Positions 1 to 11,980 of a stretch of DNA of 64,000 nucleotides are shown here, one piece after another. The DNA lies in the NCBI GenBank assembly GCA_030159075.1, contig BROG01000517.1, forward strand, positions 381,501 through 445,500, in the 5' to 3' direction. The position numbers were made by a program, and so were the translations under genes. The stretch comes from Atrina japonica (taxonomy: Eukaryota > Mollusca > Bivalvia > Pterioida > Pinnidae). Below the pieces are notes generated by a model. That model was given only the letters and a program-made list of their open reading frames with translations. It had not been told where the DNA came from and ran no database searches. The first letter of the stretch is position 1; each line of letters starts with the position of its first letter.

Positions 1-565
1 TCAGTACTCAAGTTCAACTAACTTTTCACGAATTTAAGGTAAAAACATGCAAACTTTATTCTGTTACTGGATATATTTGTATATTGATGGCATACAATTA
101 TGAATAATGATAAAAATTATTGCTCATTTGAAGAAAACTTCAGAAATATTTTTAAAAAAATGTTTGAGTATATACTCAAATCTTGAGTACCGAACTTAAC
201 GTATTTATTCGTTTTTAATGGAAAATCATAAGTGTGACGCAAAAAATTTATATGTAAATGATTAAAAATCATAATGTTTCCTAATCACTCAAATCCTAAA
301 GTTTTATAAACATTTTTATAGTCAAAGTTTAGCTTGAGTATTGAGTAAATTTGATATCTATGCGGGTTAGTTTTGTACTTTAATTCTGATATTTAGTCAA
401 AATGTGAATATATATATATATATACTAGTTCTACGTCATTAGCGTGATTTTGGATAGCCATATATAAACTCGAAAATGTGCATAATCTTTCAAGCTTTAA
501 TCCGAGTTTTATTTACATATTCAGTAATGCATTCTGTTATACTCGACTTGTAGACCACACTCTTC
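1..565. other. AT-rich DNA, nothing recognised
   Basis: There is no ORF with homology visible to me and no tandem array, apart from a short (TA)n tract at about 409-424. Confidence 0.6.
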
Positions 566-2290
566 TATTTTAGGGTATGTTGTGTTTCGGTACTCTCATA
601 TTTCAGAGCATGTTGTGTTCCGGTACTCTCGTACTTTAAGGTATGTTGTGTTTCAGTACTCTCATATTTTAGAGCATGTTGTGTTGCGGTACTCTCGTAT
701 TTTAGATTATGTTGTGTTTCGGTACTCTCGTACTTTAAGGTATGTTGTGTTTCAGTATTCTGGTATTTTAGGGTATGTTGGGTTTCGGTACTCTCGTATT
801 TTAGGGTATGTTGGGTTTCGGTACTCTCGTATTTTAGGGTATGTTGGGTTTCGGTACTCTCGTATTTTAGGGTATGTTGTGTTTCAGTACTTTCCTACAT
901 TAGGGTATGTTGTGTTTCGGTACTCTCGTATTTTAGGGTATGTTGTGTTTCGGTACTTTCCTACATTAGGGTATGTTGTGTTTCGGTACTCTCGTATTTT
1001 AGGGTATGTTGTGTTTCGGTACTTTCCTACATTAGGGTATGTTGTGTTTCAGTACTGTCGTATTTTAGGGTATGTTGTGTTTCAGTACTGTCGTATTGTA
1101 GGGTATGTTGTGTTTCGGTACTCTCGTACTTTAGGGTATGTTGTGTTTCGGTACTCTCGTACTTTAGGGTATGTTGTGTTTCGGTACTCTCGTACTTTAG
1201 GGTATGTTGTGTTTCAGTATTCTCGTACTTTAGGGTATGTTGGGTTTCGGTACTCTCGTATTTTAGGGTATGTTGTGTTTCGATATTCTCGTATTTTAGG
1301 GTATGTTCTGTTTCGGTACTTTCCTACATTAGGGTATGTTGTTTTTAGGTACTTTCGTATTTTAGGGTATGTTATGTTTTGGTACTCTCGTATTTAAGAG
1401 TATGTTGTATTTTGGTACTCTCGTACTTTAGGGTATGTTTTGTTTCAGTATTCTCGTACTTTAGGATATGTTGGGTTTCGGTACTCTCGTATTTTAGGGT
1501 ATGTTTTGTTTCGGTACTTTCATACATTAGGGTTTCGATACTCTTGTACTTTAAGGTATGGTGTGTTTCGATACTCTCGTATTTTAGGGTATGTTTTGTT
1601 TTGGTACTCTCGTATTTTAGGGTATGTTGTGTTTCGGTACTCTCGTAGTTAGAGTTTGTTGTGTTAGGGTACTCTCGTGCTTTAGGATATGTTGTATTTC
1701 GGTACTCGTATGATAGAGTATGTTGTGTTTCGGTACTCTCGTATTTTAGGGTATGTTGTGTTTCGGTACTTTCATACATTAGGGTTTCGATACTCTTGTA
1801 CTTTAGGGTATGTTGTGTTTTGGTACTCGTATGTTAGAGTAAGTTTTGTTTCGGTTATCTCCTACTATAGGTTATGTTGTGTTTCAGTACTCTCGTAATT
1901 AGGGTATGTTGTGTTTCTGTACTCTCGTATTTTAGGGTATGTTGTGTTTCTGTACTGTCGTATTTTAGGGTATGTTGTGTTTCAGTACTCTCATATTTTA
2001 GGGTATGTTATGTTTCGGTATCCTCGTATTTTAGGGTATGTTGTGTTTCAGTACTCTCGTATTTTAGGGTATGTTGTGTTCTGTTACTCTCCTACTTTAG
2101 GGTATAGTGTGTTTCGGTAATCTCGTAGGTTAGAATCTGTTGTGTTCTGGTACTCTCCTACTATAGGGTATGTTGTGTTTCGGTACTCTCGTATTTCAGG
2201 GTATGTTGTGTTTCGGTACTCTCGTATTTTAGTGCATGTCGTGTTTCAGTACTCTCGTATTTCAGGGTATGTTGTGTTTCGATACCAGCT
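566..2290. repeat. 33-bp minisatellite, about 50 units
   Basis: The unit is close to TTTTAGGGTATGTTGTG followed by TTTCGGTACTCTCGTA, 33 bases and therefore 11 codons, so each frame free of stops in one unit stays open. This produces long apparent ORFs on both strands (582-1397 plus, 1372-1779 minus). Variants include CTTTCCTACA in place of CTCTCGTATT, and 22-nt truncated units near 1530 and 1790. Most units carry TTAGGG. Confidence 0.95.
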
Positions 2291-2329
2291 GATGTTTTGT
2301 ATAGATATCATCAAAAAGCTAAGACAGTC

Positions 2330-2500
2330 ATTTTTGCAGTGGTAATTATTTGACGGATTCGGCAATATATTTAGGCTGAGTACTTGACCTTGTATGATAC
2401 CACTTTTCCTTTTGGAACTATACATCTATTTTCAAAAAGCGCAACTTACGGAGACTCATTGACAGAAACGATTGTTTTCAGGACTTTTCTATGATTTTCC
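2330..2500 (+). repeat. Decayed copy of a retroelement end with hammerhead-like relic
   Basis: It resembles 24890-25030: both read cagtggtaa, gacgga, then tgtatg.....ccactttt, followed by a segment ending GAAACGATTGT at about 2464-2474. The hammerhead-like core is badly mutated (CTTACGG where CTGATGA is expected). Confidence 0.45.
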
Positions 2501-2904
2501 ATTTGGGTTTGTTTTTGCAAAAGTAAAACTTTTTTATTATAATGTTTATGATATTTACTTAAAATCAGTACAACATACAGTCTCAAACAGTTATCTACTT
2601 GATATTTGAATTGTATATTATTCGATACAACGTCGTGAATTCGTCTCTGGAGAAATTCTATATTAGAAAAATAATGTATTGTTGACATTTGTTTCCACAA
2701 GTTTTCCATTTGAATAAAAATATTTCTCTTGTTAACAATGAGCTCCCCTATGCACGATTAATTTGTAATTTCTATAGCTTTATTAGTATCGTTTGTGTTT
2801 CATAATGTATCAAATTACAATAGAAATGCAATGCTTTTTGTAATCTGTCAGAATTAATTTATATTCGATGTATTTCCTTTCTCATTGATATGCATATAGT
2901 TGGT
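2500..2904. other. No feature recognised
   Basis: AT-rich single-copy-looking sequence. The minus-strand ORF at 2446-2709 has no recognisable domain. Confidence 0.5.
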
Positions 2905-3107
2905 CTTGTCTATTGTTGTTTAACGTCCCACTCTAGAATCTTTCACTCATATGGAGACGTCACCAAATGCCGATGAAGGGCTTCAAATTTTGGCCTATGC
3001 TCGGCACTTACGGCATTGAGCAGTGAGGGTTCTTTAATGTGCCGACACCTAATGTGACACGGGACCTCGGGTTTTACTGTCTTATCCGAAGGACAGGAAA
3101 CCAACCT
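2905..3107 (-). mobile_element. tRNA-derived SINE (family A), lacking its tRNA head
   Basis: Shares the body gtttaacgtcccactc, catatggagacgtcac, aaattttggcctatgctc and gtgccgacacctaatgtg with the copies at 5097, 31523 and 48589. Homology stops at ccaacctc, before the tRNA-like part, so this copy is 5'-truncated. Confidence 0.8.
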
Positions 3108-3589
3108 CTTTTAGTAGCCATATTTGATAATGACCCGGTTGTTGAAAAGTGATACAGGCACAACCAGAAGTGTTTGAGGCAAGACTCGATTTCCCCTTAT
3201 TTTTATCTATAATAATCCAGTAAAAAGTTATCAAGACTGCTCATTTCATTACCTTGGGGGAACTCATCAGACACTTTTCGATAATTCTGGTCTTGTAACT
3301 TCGAACACAAAAATGATAAATTTCTCCTAAAACTGGCAATGTTGTCACAATAATTGTCATTTGCCCTCGCTTTGTGCGAGTAAGTATCACTTTGTCATTC
3401 AGTATAAGTATGCTAAGGCCAGTCGTTGCTTTGGACCTGCACTTGTTACCCCACTATTTGCGTTTACTTGGCGTATGTACATTGGTACATGTATATGTTA
3501 TGTCTGCTCTCGGCAGTGTTAATTTTAATCCAACTGGAAAGGCCATTCCATTCGATTTATAAGCTGCAATTGTGAAGATGAATCAGTAC

Positions 3590-3935
3590 CTATCTAATAT
3601 AATAAGATATATCAGGCTAATATTACCAGAATTCAATCGCAGAATATTTCGCTTGCAATGCCAACGCCCTGACATCTAGCTAGCGAAAGCCATCTTTATC
3701 CTAATTATTATCATTTAGTTGGAATATAGAATCTCACAGATACCACAGTAATTAAAGTAATTAGCATACAATATACAGATGTGATGAACATTAAACGCAG
3801 ACCTCTTGAAATCGAGTGACATGGAGGAGTAAACATTCCCTGTTGACCGGTCACACAAACCGAGTCCGCAGTCAAAATTTAAATGAAATTAGTGAGAAAT
3901 AAACCCTCGTCATAATTTGAACAATTAGTCTCAGA
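3590..3935 (-). mobile_element. Penelope-like element 3' fragment (copy 1)
   Basis: The low-coordinate part matches 7735-7920 (tgacatctagctagcg, tttggaatata-type blocks). The rest matches the RT element's 3' end (gacctct, catggaggagtaa, gaccggtcaca). It abuts a second copy of the same 3' end at 3935, a tandem arrangement typical of Penelope-like elements. Confidence 0.6.
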
Positions 3936-4370
3936 TACCAAAGTATGAATCATTAAGATGTCCAGGATATAAATACAAATCTGGTAAAAATGGACAAACA
4001 CGGACCTCTGGAAACCAAGAGGTGGGATAAGGTGCCATGGCGGAGTAAGCATCCCCTGTCGACCGGTCTCACTCGTCGTGAGTTCACAGTCAAGTCCAAA
4101 TGAAATACGTGAGGAACGAATCCTCGTAACAATTGGTATAGACGTCTCAACATCGGCCAACGAAAAGGTAGTTCAACATTTTTCCAAAAGAGTAATCGCA
4201 AACAAACAACTTTAAGATTTGCGAACATTGACATTAAACTCAATTCCTGATAACCCTGTGACAATAACTTAGTAGCAGTTGGTAGCTTGCCTCTGTGTAT
4301 GAAATGTTCATATGTTGAACACGTACCAGTCTGTCATACTGGATCATCTGTCAGATATATTACTATAGGC
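3935..4370 (-). mobile_element. Penelope-like element 3' fragment (copy 2)
   Basis: Closely matches 6240-6660: gatgtccaggatataaatac, ggacaaacacggacctctgg, cccctgtcgaccggtc and the C-terminal RT coding region. On the minus strand remnants read SQGYQELSLMSMFANLK, parallel to SQGYRKPSLMSTFRKF of the 6.2-kb copy, but frameshifts break it. Confidence 0.7.
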
Positions 4371-5083
4371 CTATCAAGGTAGTATGGCACATCCGGGTTC
4401 TGTTCTGTCTAAAACCAAAACTATACGGTTTATTTTCCAAAAATAGGAATGCACAGATAAAACTTGACACCATGAATTACTGTAGCTTTAATATTTTTGT
4501 TGCCAAAAACAATTCTCTTTTACCCCTATTACAATTCAAATTAGATTCGCTGCGTTTGTATACTTGTGTCAATTTAATTTGGTAGACCTATACTTAAAAT
4601 GCAGCTCGCAATCACATTTGTGACAAACGCATCTCCATTCATTATTCTCTCGTGGAATTACTTTCTACCAAACAAGTTGCAAATGGTACTTTTAAAGCCC
4701 CGATTTGGTCAGATGTTAACGTGATACAAGTGTTTGATATTTCACGTAGTTCCCGCTGTATTAAGTGCGTGTATATCGCGTTTACTTGCTTCCTACATCA
4801 CGTTTTAACACGTCGTCGTTAAATTGTAAGTTATTATCACTACATTTTTACACATAAACGATAATTCATACAGCGTAATTATATCTGTCATGACAATTGA
4901 CAATGAGGTATTAAGTATATATAACACAGTTATGATCAGCATGACCCGCACTCAATAACTTTCAGAATCACACAACGCAGAGTTTATATGATACTTGCAT
5001 TTATTTTTCCATATCTGTCTCCCATGACAGCAAGCAGGGACGGTTGAAAAATCGGTTGCCAGGAGATACTCATCTAAAGTGCA
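4371..5083. other. No feature recognised
   Basis: AT-rich intergenic sequence without tandem repeats or recognisable coding blocks. Confidence 0.5.
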
Positions 5084-5393
5084 TGCGTTATTATGCTTGT
5101 TTGTTTGTTTGTTTTTTGTTGTTTAACGTCCCACTCAAGAATCTTTCACTCATATGGAGACGTCACGAAAGGCCGGTGAAGGGTTTCAAATTTTGGCCTA
5201 TACTCGGCACTTACGGCCATTGAGCAGGGTTCTTTAACGTGCCGACACCTACTGCGACACGGGACCTCGAGTTTTACTGTCTGATCCGAAGGACAGGAAA
5301 CCAACCTGCCGCCTGATGGACTCGAACACACAACCTCACGATCAAGAGTCGAGCGCGCTACCGACTGAGCCTGACCGGCTTGCGTTATTATGC
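5084..5393 (-). mobile_element. Complete tRNA-derived SINE (family A) with 13-bp target duplication
   Basis: On the minus strand the head reads ggctcagtcggtagcgcgct (A box) and then gtgttcgagtcc (B box), followed by a ~200-bp body and a (gttt)n-like tail. Perfect 13-bp direct repeats tgcgttattatgc flank it at 5084-5096 and 5381-5393, so the insertion is 5097-5380. It is transcribed by Pol III and mobilised by LINE machinery in known families. Confidence 0.92.
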
Positions 5394-6239
5394 AATTCCA
5401 ACGAAATATTATCTCGTGCACGTGTAACGTTCTGATTGGTAGATTATTTTGTTCGAACGACTTATCACTTTGAGGTCACGAGATAATTAACCAATTACAA
5501 TTTTGGTACTAAATTTGAGCGTTTCCCGAACGCCTACTAGACTTAATCAACACCCAATTATCCAGGGCAATTAAGAGGCTAACTAATGGAACCTGTGATT
5601 TAACTGTTGTATTTTTTTAAAAAAGTATTGAAAGTATTTATAAAGAAAACAATAATATAACATTTAATGCAATTTCACTTTATATAACAATATTCACTTT
5701 GATTACTTTCTAAATAAGTGACTTAAGTCAATCTACTTATTTTTTAGAATCATACTGCATTTTAACTCTTTTCACGAGCTAACCAGAATTTAGTAATAAT
5801 CAGAAATAAACATCATATTGACATTAAAATATTCTCACACATTTGCTAGATAATTTGTTTTTTTTTTCCTTAGGTGTAAAATAATGAACAAAAACTATTC
5901 AGGTAAAATTATGTCATGAAGCTAACGATATTGTTTACTGCATTATATCCATTCCTGTGAATATCCAAAATAAATAGCATCAAATGCTATTAAAATGTCT
6001 CATTCATTATGTAATAGACTGTTTAAATTACTGTCAGCAAATTTATCCAGTTATTCTGCATATTTGTTCTAATTGTTTATCTTGATAAACTCCATTTATT
6101 TAAAGCAAGTTTCGAACATATACATGTGAACAGGTACATTCCACAAGTAAGTTCCTTTAGTTGGGCTTTTAATTGCTCCAGGTAAATGGGAGATGTTTAA
6201 GTCCTGTAGGGGTTTGGGAAACCATTAGATATAAAAAAT
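5394..6239. other. AT-rich spacer, nothing recognised
   Basis: No coding signal or structured repeat seen. Confidence 0.5.
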
Positions 6240-7130
6240 TTCAGATACCAAAGTACAAATCAATAGAATGTCCAGGACATAGATACAAATCCGGTAAAAA
6301 TGGACAAACACGGACCTCTGGAAACCAAGAGGTTGGATCAGGTGCCATGGAGGAGTGAGCATCCCCTGTCGACCGGTCACACCCGCCGTTAGGCCACAGT
6401 CATGTCCAATGAAACACATGAGGAGTGTATCCTCGTCACAATTGGTACAGAAGTCTCAACAACCGCCAACGAAAAGGCAACTCAACATTTCACTTAGTGA
6501 AGCAGAGTAGTCGCAAACAAGAATATTATACCGACCGTGAAATTTGCGGAACGTTGACATTAAACTTGGTTTTCGATATCCCTGTGTCAATAATTTTTCA
6601 GTGGGTAGTTTACTTCTGTATATGAAATCTTCATATGTTGTACACGCCCTGGCATATCGGATCATTTGTGAAATATAAACTCCATATGCGGGTAACTGAG
6701 GGATATGACTACTTAAATGTGGAAAATTTACGATGGAAAAGCCGAAATCGTCGCCTTTATCGTATAGCTTAGTTGCTAATTTCCTGTCTGTGTTTATATT
6801 AAGTAAAATGTCTAAGTATGAAGCGTGTGTGCTTGATTCTGTTGTATCTTTAATTTCTAGTTCGCTGGGATATATCGCATTGACATATGCATGAAAATTG
6901 TCATTATTAATTGACAAAACGTCGTCGATATATCTAAATGTCAAATTAAAGGACACCGCTAACTTTTTCTTCTTTTGATTCAGCAGTTTTGAATGAATTC
7001 TGCTTCGTATGAATAAAGGAACAGGTCGGCCAATAAAGGAGCACAATTGGTTCCCATAGGAAATGGCCTACAACGCAAGATACATTCAAGTCTTCTAGAT
7101 TTTCTTCGGCGTAGACGAATCGTGATTAAT
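6240..7130 (-). pseudogene. Penelope-like retroelement: RT remnant and 3' end
   Basis: The 196-codon open stretch (7046-6456) contains the RT catalytic motif FRYIDDVLSINN, then ELEIKDTTES, SYLDILLNI, YDKGDDFGFSIVNFP and AYGVYISQMIRYARAC. Upstream in another frame (about 7080-7030) lies PMGTNCAPLLADLFL, the preceding RT motif, so at least one frameshift separates them. 3' of the RT is the conserved end shared by the other fragments (cccctgtcgaccggtcacac). I assign it to Penelope-like elements by the motif pattern; no GIY-YIG endonuclease is visible, so lineage is an inference. Clearly non-functional. Confidence 0.75.
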
Positions 7131-7734
7131 AAATAATAAACCATGTTGTTCGGCTTATGTTAGACAAAGTACGAAAGTAAACAATGAAAATAATGTTGAT
7201 GTTTCACATTGCCGTCACAAATATTTTATCGATGAAAACGTTGGCTGAGTTTCGGTTGCCATAGAACTCACCAGTACAAATGGAAACATATAACATTAGA
7301 ATCAAGTTAGTATGCGAGATCCTATAATACCTGATGTAGGTTCAAAGGAAAGTATATTCAAGTAAGACGTGACGCATGTCACGTTAATGAGATTTTTCTC
7401 TATACCATATTACAAACATTGATTATACTCGAAATAGTTCAATTGTCTCTATTTCATATTCGCCTTAACTACAAATATTGGATATACTGCGCTTTGATAT
7501 ATTCAATGTTCTTGGGGTTTTTTATTTCGTTTATATGTTTTTGTTTAGCTATTCATTATTTGTTACAAACAGAAACCTTTGTAAATATGTTTGTTGAAAG
7601 AAATCACAATAAAAATAATACAAATTTCCGTAATTTAATTCAATGTGAAGGGTAGGCTAATCTTTCATTAGCCATGCTTTGTTTTCCCCGGTTATTGATA
7701 AATGAGACGAGAAACAGTTTATGAGTCAATGCTC
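7131..7734. other. No feature recognised
   Basis: AT-rich; the 78-codon ORF at 7419-7655 looks hydrophobic but matches nothing I know. Confidence 0.45.
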
Positions 7735-8250
7735 GATCTTTTATCTATCTAATGTATATCAGGAAAACATTACCCGAATTAATTCTCAGAATAATTTGCT
7801 TGCAATGTCAGCACCCTTACATCTAGCTAGCGGAAACGTTCTCTGTCCTAATAATTGTCATTTATTGGAATATAAAAATCACTTAGAAATTCATCAAGAG
7901 AGTTAGGAGGCAATATACAACGCCGGTGAACATTAGCTATAGACAAACACGGACCTCCTTTAACCAAATGTCAAGGAGGAGTAAGCATCCTCTGTTTACC
8001 GATCACACCTACCCGTGAATCAAGTCAAATTCAAATAAAATACGTATGAAATAATTCATCACAATAATTGGTACATACGACACAGCAACCGCCATTAAAC
8101 ATGCAACTAAACGTTTCATGTACTAATTGCAAACAAGATCATTATACCGACCGTAAAATTAACCTCAATTTATTATATTCTTGTGAAAACATATCAGTAA
8201 GTAGTGTGCCTCTGTATATAAAATGTTGTAATGTTGAACACGCCACGAAA
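7735..8250 (-). mobile_element. Penelope-like element 3' fragment (copy 3)
   Basis: Collinear with 3590-3935 over its first ~190 bp (tacatctagctagcgga, tttattggaatata) and then with the RT element's 3' end (acaaacacggacctcc, attataccgaccgtaaaatt). All frames are interrupted. Confidence 0.6.
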
Positions 8251-8624
8251 TTATTTTCTGCGAAGCAAGATGGAACTAGGCTGAGGTAAAACAATGGGAA
8301 CATTTTATTGTAAAAAGATTTCGTCAGGTAATGACGTGGTACAAATGGTTGATATGTTACGTAATGTCTACTTTATGTTACGTATATGTTACGTCAGTTT
8401 CACATCATATTTTAACAAAACGGCCTGTAGTTGGTTTAAGAAAAACGGAGCTCGGAACCAGTTACCAGGTTCTTTTAAGATAAACAGAACTAGGAACCAG
8501 TTCCACGTTCCGTTTGAGAAAATATTATATGCACTTTATGTAAATTTGACAATTGAACTAAAAATAGAAAATAGGGATTTACGCTATACTCAACAACTTT
8601 TCATGTGGACGACCATATGGAGAG
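8251..8624. other. Uncharacterised 126-codon ORF region
   Basis: An ORF on the plus strand (8294-8674) has no recognisable domain, and its 3' end runs into a SINE. Short repeats of ggaaccagtt occur at 8455-8505. Probably not a gene. Confidence 0.3.
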
Positions 8625-8815
8625 AACGCTGTTACAATGCACCTGGGAAGAGATCACCGGTTTTCCGTAAGTAAACGGGAAAATTTTCTCACAAAATCAG
8701 CTAAGATTCTAGCGGGGCTCGAACCTGTGCTGACCAGAAGTGAGAGACTTCATGGTTCAAAGGGCGATTTTTTTTAAACCACTATGATACGGATGCCCCT
8801 TTTCCATTTGGATTG
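8625..8815 (-). mobile_element. tRNA-derived SINE (family B)
   Basis: The minus strand reads gcatccgtatcatagtggtt (A-box-like) and then caggttcgagccccgc (B box), spaced as in a tRNA. The downstream body (cagctgattttgtgag-type, cttcccaggtgcattgt) matches a second copy at 21653-21825. Confidence 0.65.
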
Positions 8816-9384
8816 TTAGTTGCAATTTAGCTCTGCTACGATCCAGTTACATTGCCTTAATTAATATCTGTTTACTTACTTACTACGCTTAAATATACAT
8901 CATTCTTTAGATATTTTTAAATCTTTTGTTGGTGTACAACTGGAATATTGTTTTTCAGTCCCAGTCAGTGTGATTTTTGTTATGTTATCTGTTTTGTGTT
9001 TTTGAAAAACGATAAAACCTTTAACCAAGTTTTAAAATGTATTAATTTTCAGACTTTAACTTAAAATCATTGAAATAACATCTCACTGTAATGATTACAA
9101 ACGTAATTGTGAAAATTCGGAGTGGGCACTGAAGTGCAAACCTAAAACAGATGAGTCCAAAGGAAGCGTAAGCATCATTTCCACTAAATACACCCACAAG
9201 ATATGTCTGCAATAGGTATAAGACCTCTACAATTATCTACAAATGCATATATACGAAAGTAATTCATGTAAAGTGGTCTAACAGAAAACAGAAATTGATA
9301 TTTTGAAAAACAAGATATTGTGAAGGAGACAATCGCCGGATGCTTGTTTGTTCTTTGGTATGTGAACACATTATGATTTATATG
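8816..9384. other. No feature recognised
   Basis: AT-rich spacer; no coding or repeat signal. Confidence 0.5.
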
Positions 9385-9611
9385 TACTGTAAACATGTGA
9401 ATTAATGCGTGGGACTTATTTACACTAAATACGCGATGAAGAGTTATTCGCGTAAATTACCCCCGCAACTACAACAGTCGCGCTAAGAATCATCATTTTA
9501 TACAGGACTGCTCTTAGTAATTTGTGACATCGCATAAAATACCCCACACGTAAGATTTGCATTTAAAAATCGCGTAATTAACAACACGCGGAAATATCCA
9601 TGTTTACAGTA
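9385..9611. mobile_element. TA-flanked MITE (Tc1/mariner-type ends)
   Basis: Perfect 11-bp inverted ends CTGTAAACATG / CATGTTTACAG (9387-9397 and 9599-9609) are flanked by TA on both sides. The interior has cgcg-rich blocks (tacgcgatg, ttcgcgtaaatta, atcgcgtaatta). There is no coding capacity. Confidence 0.85.
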
Positions 9612-11314
9612 TATACCTTGTGAAATAATAGAACATCAGAATGGTCATGATACATTAATCTATCACTTGCCTAGTCATTTGAATACTAGATATTGATTCA
9701 CATATATACGGATGACTGATATTGCTGCATCAGCAGAGTTATTCTGATAATCTTGAAGTAAAAATTGACCTTAAGTCAATGTCATGACAAAACCCTTCGT
9801 TGTAAAGGAAATATTTGTGTAAAGTGTCTTGTGGTCAGTCTATATATGTATATATTGCATTCTTGTATTGAAGTTTTGTTCCTTTTAAGATAGTTATAAC
9901 ACCTTGGGTCATATTCATAACACACCTCAACATGAGAATCATGCTGTGTCATGACCAAGATCAAACATTTTTGGCAAAAGTGGTGACTTCAATGTCGGTA
10001 AATGATTTATATTGTATTTTACAGAAAAAGAGAGATTTTATATTTTTCATCAATATTCTATCCATAACAAATTCGTAGAACAATGTAAACATTCACACCA
10101 CTTGTTATGGAAAGTCACAGGTTCAACAGTACCGACTCATACCATATACCTTTAAGTAGTTAGTGACTCTTCCTTCGGCAAACTCTAAATGAGATAATGT
10201 CTCTTTCAGGTGAAACTTTGAACCGAAGTCCAATGGTATGAAAGGAGTTGCGCGTAAAAGAATTATCACTGCATTAATATTGACGTAAGCCATAGCACAA
10301 GTCACAATATGTGGCACGTCACCTGCATATTCATATAAGTAAATAATAAAAGAAACATGTTATCTCTGTACCAACATAAGTTTGTGTTTCACAAATATAG
10401 TTTTATTCTATATTGTTGTCCTTGAGAAACCACATACACAACCGCATACTAGTATGTAAAAATCATGTTTTGAGGTTGTTAAAATCCGTCTATTAGCCAT
10501 ATAAAATTTGGATCATTTGCGCAATATTTACGCCTTTGACCTGTAAATCACACATACTTGATCCTACTTTATAATGCTGATGTCATACATTCTGATATTT
10601 ATATCTTTAATCGTCACATTTAGTGCATAATCCGATATCTATGCAATTATGCCCACCATCTCAGTTCCGTGTACATTTAATCTATTGCTTTTTTAAAATT
10701 CATTTTAACATCTACGCCTTGTATTATTTTTCTTTAAATCATCTTAAGTTGCCCTTAACAAGTGACAATTCCATATTGATCAAACAAGGGTTTTTATTAT
10801 TATGTCCATTTACCTGATTAATGAGTCGTTCGCACGAGATTGTATCTCGACGGAACGAGATAAAAATTAATGATTTTGCATGTCCCCTCTGTGCTTCCGT
10901 AGTGTGATGTGCACGAAGTGTTCCCGGATTTGATGCTTTCAACCTTAATATGTCATATTACTGAGAGTTGTGTAGCAAAAATACTGCGGTATAAATGGAA
11001 AACCGATCCACTGGCATCGGAATCAACAGTATTAGGTTTCACTGATGCATGATTCGACACCAAAAAGATCTGTTAGCATATATAGTTAAAGACGTTTTAT
11101 TCATTTCGTTTGTTATTCATACGTATGTTATAAATTTTATCAACATCTATGCTGTTTGACTTATATCAGGAATATACTTCATGTATGACAACGAGATAAA
11201 ACTAAAGAGCAGCGAAGAGTTCCATGGTTGCGACCGCCATTTGTATTAAGATTATCAAATGCAATGACAAGACATGAAAATGTTAATTACAACCTAAACA
11301 AATATATTTGATAT
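9612..11314. other. AT-rich spacer, nothing recognised
   Basis: Several 60-67-codon ORFs occur, none with a domain. A segment at 10830-10920 (cacgagattgtatctcg) is a small imperfect palindrome. Confidence 0.5.
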
Positions 11315-11880
11315 AAAATCTCAGATATCAAAGTATAAATCAACAGAAAGTCCAGAATACATATACAGATCTGATGATATTGGACAAACACGGGCCTCTG
11401 GAAATCCAGTGGTGGGATCAGGTGACAAGGAGGAGTAAAATACTGTATAGTTGTTTAATTTTAGTTGGATAGAATATCGCGTTTTTCTGAAGGGAACTTA
11501 TTCCCGGGTTTTAAATTTCACGCAAGACCGTTTCTACTACTAAATCATGATACGAGTTGTAGTAAATGAGGATAATATATTGTGATTCGTGTATCTGATA
11601 TATGGTTATATAAGAATGACTTTTATAATTTCTATATTGGTAACGTTTTGTCTGTTTGATATTTCATAAGTATAAAGTATTATATTCACCGGACGTTAAT
11701 TCCGCGATATTTTCTTTGACTGCGAATATAGCGAAATTAAATCCCCCGCGAATAAAAGCAACTATACAGTAGGTGACGAAGAAATCCTCCTCATAAATTT
11801 GTACAGACGACTCAACGATCAATATCAAACGGGTAATTCAACATTTCATTTAGTGTTTTATAGTAATCCTAAAAAGGATA
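11315..11880 (-). mobile_element. Penelope-like element 3' fragment split by a MITE
   Basis: 11315-11440 matches the 3' end (ctcagatatcaaagtataaa, ggacaaacacgggcctctgg, ggtgacaaggaggagtaa). Homology resumes at 11772 (gaagaaatcctcctca, ttgtacagacgactcaac) after a 331-bp insertion. Confidence 0.7.
11441..11771. mobile_element. TA-flanked MITE nested in Penelope-like fragment
   Basis: Perfect inverted ends CTGTATAGTTG (11443-11453) / CAACTATACAG (11759-11769), with TA duplicated at both borders. The right arm (on the minus strand gggatttaatttcgctatat) also matches the element at 40413-40634, so the two are one family. Confidence 0.9.
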
Positions 11881-11925
11881 TTATAGCAAAGTTATAGGTG
11901 TGCAAAAAGGCGAGCCAAAACAATT

Positions 11926-11969
11926 GCTCAAGACGAACGCTTCTGTCGATAGAACTTCATCAGTTGAGC
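11926..11969 (-). ncRNA. Hammerhead-ribozyme-like motif (copy 1, degraded)
   Basis: Minus strand: stem GCTCAA, core CTGATGA, a hairpin-like segment, GAAG (consensus GAAA), cGTTCGTC, then the closing stem TTGAGC. The outer stem is perfect, but the core base after GAA is mutated and stem II is weak. It lies just beyond the Penelope-like fragment. Confidence 0.4.
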
Positions 11970-11980
11970 TCCTTATAGTA

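Noticed and set aside
582..1397. 271-codon ORF of VVFRYSRTLGY-type 11-residue repeats
   Set aside because: It is the 33-bp minisatellite read in frame; other frames and the other strand are open as well.
5300..5380. tRNA gene on the minus strand
   Set aside because: A and B boxes belong to the SINE head: body, tail and target duplication are present, and the cloverleaf is not complete.
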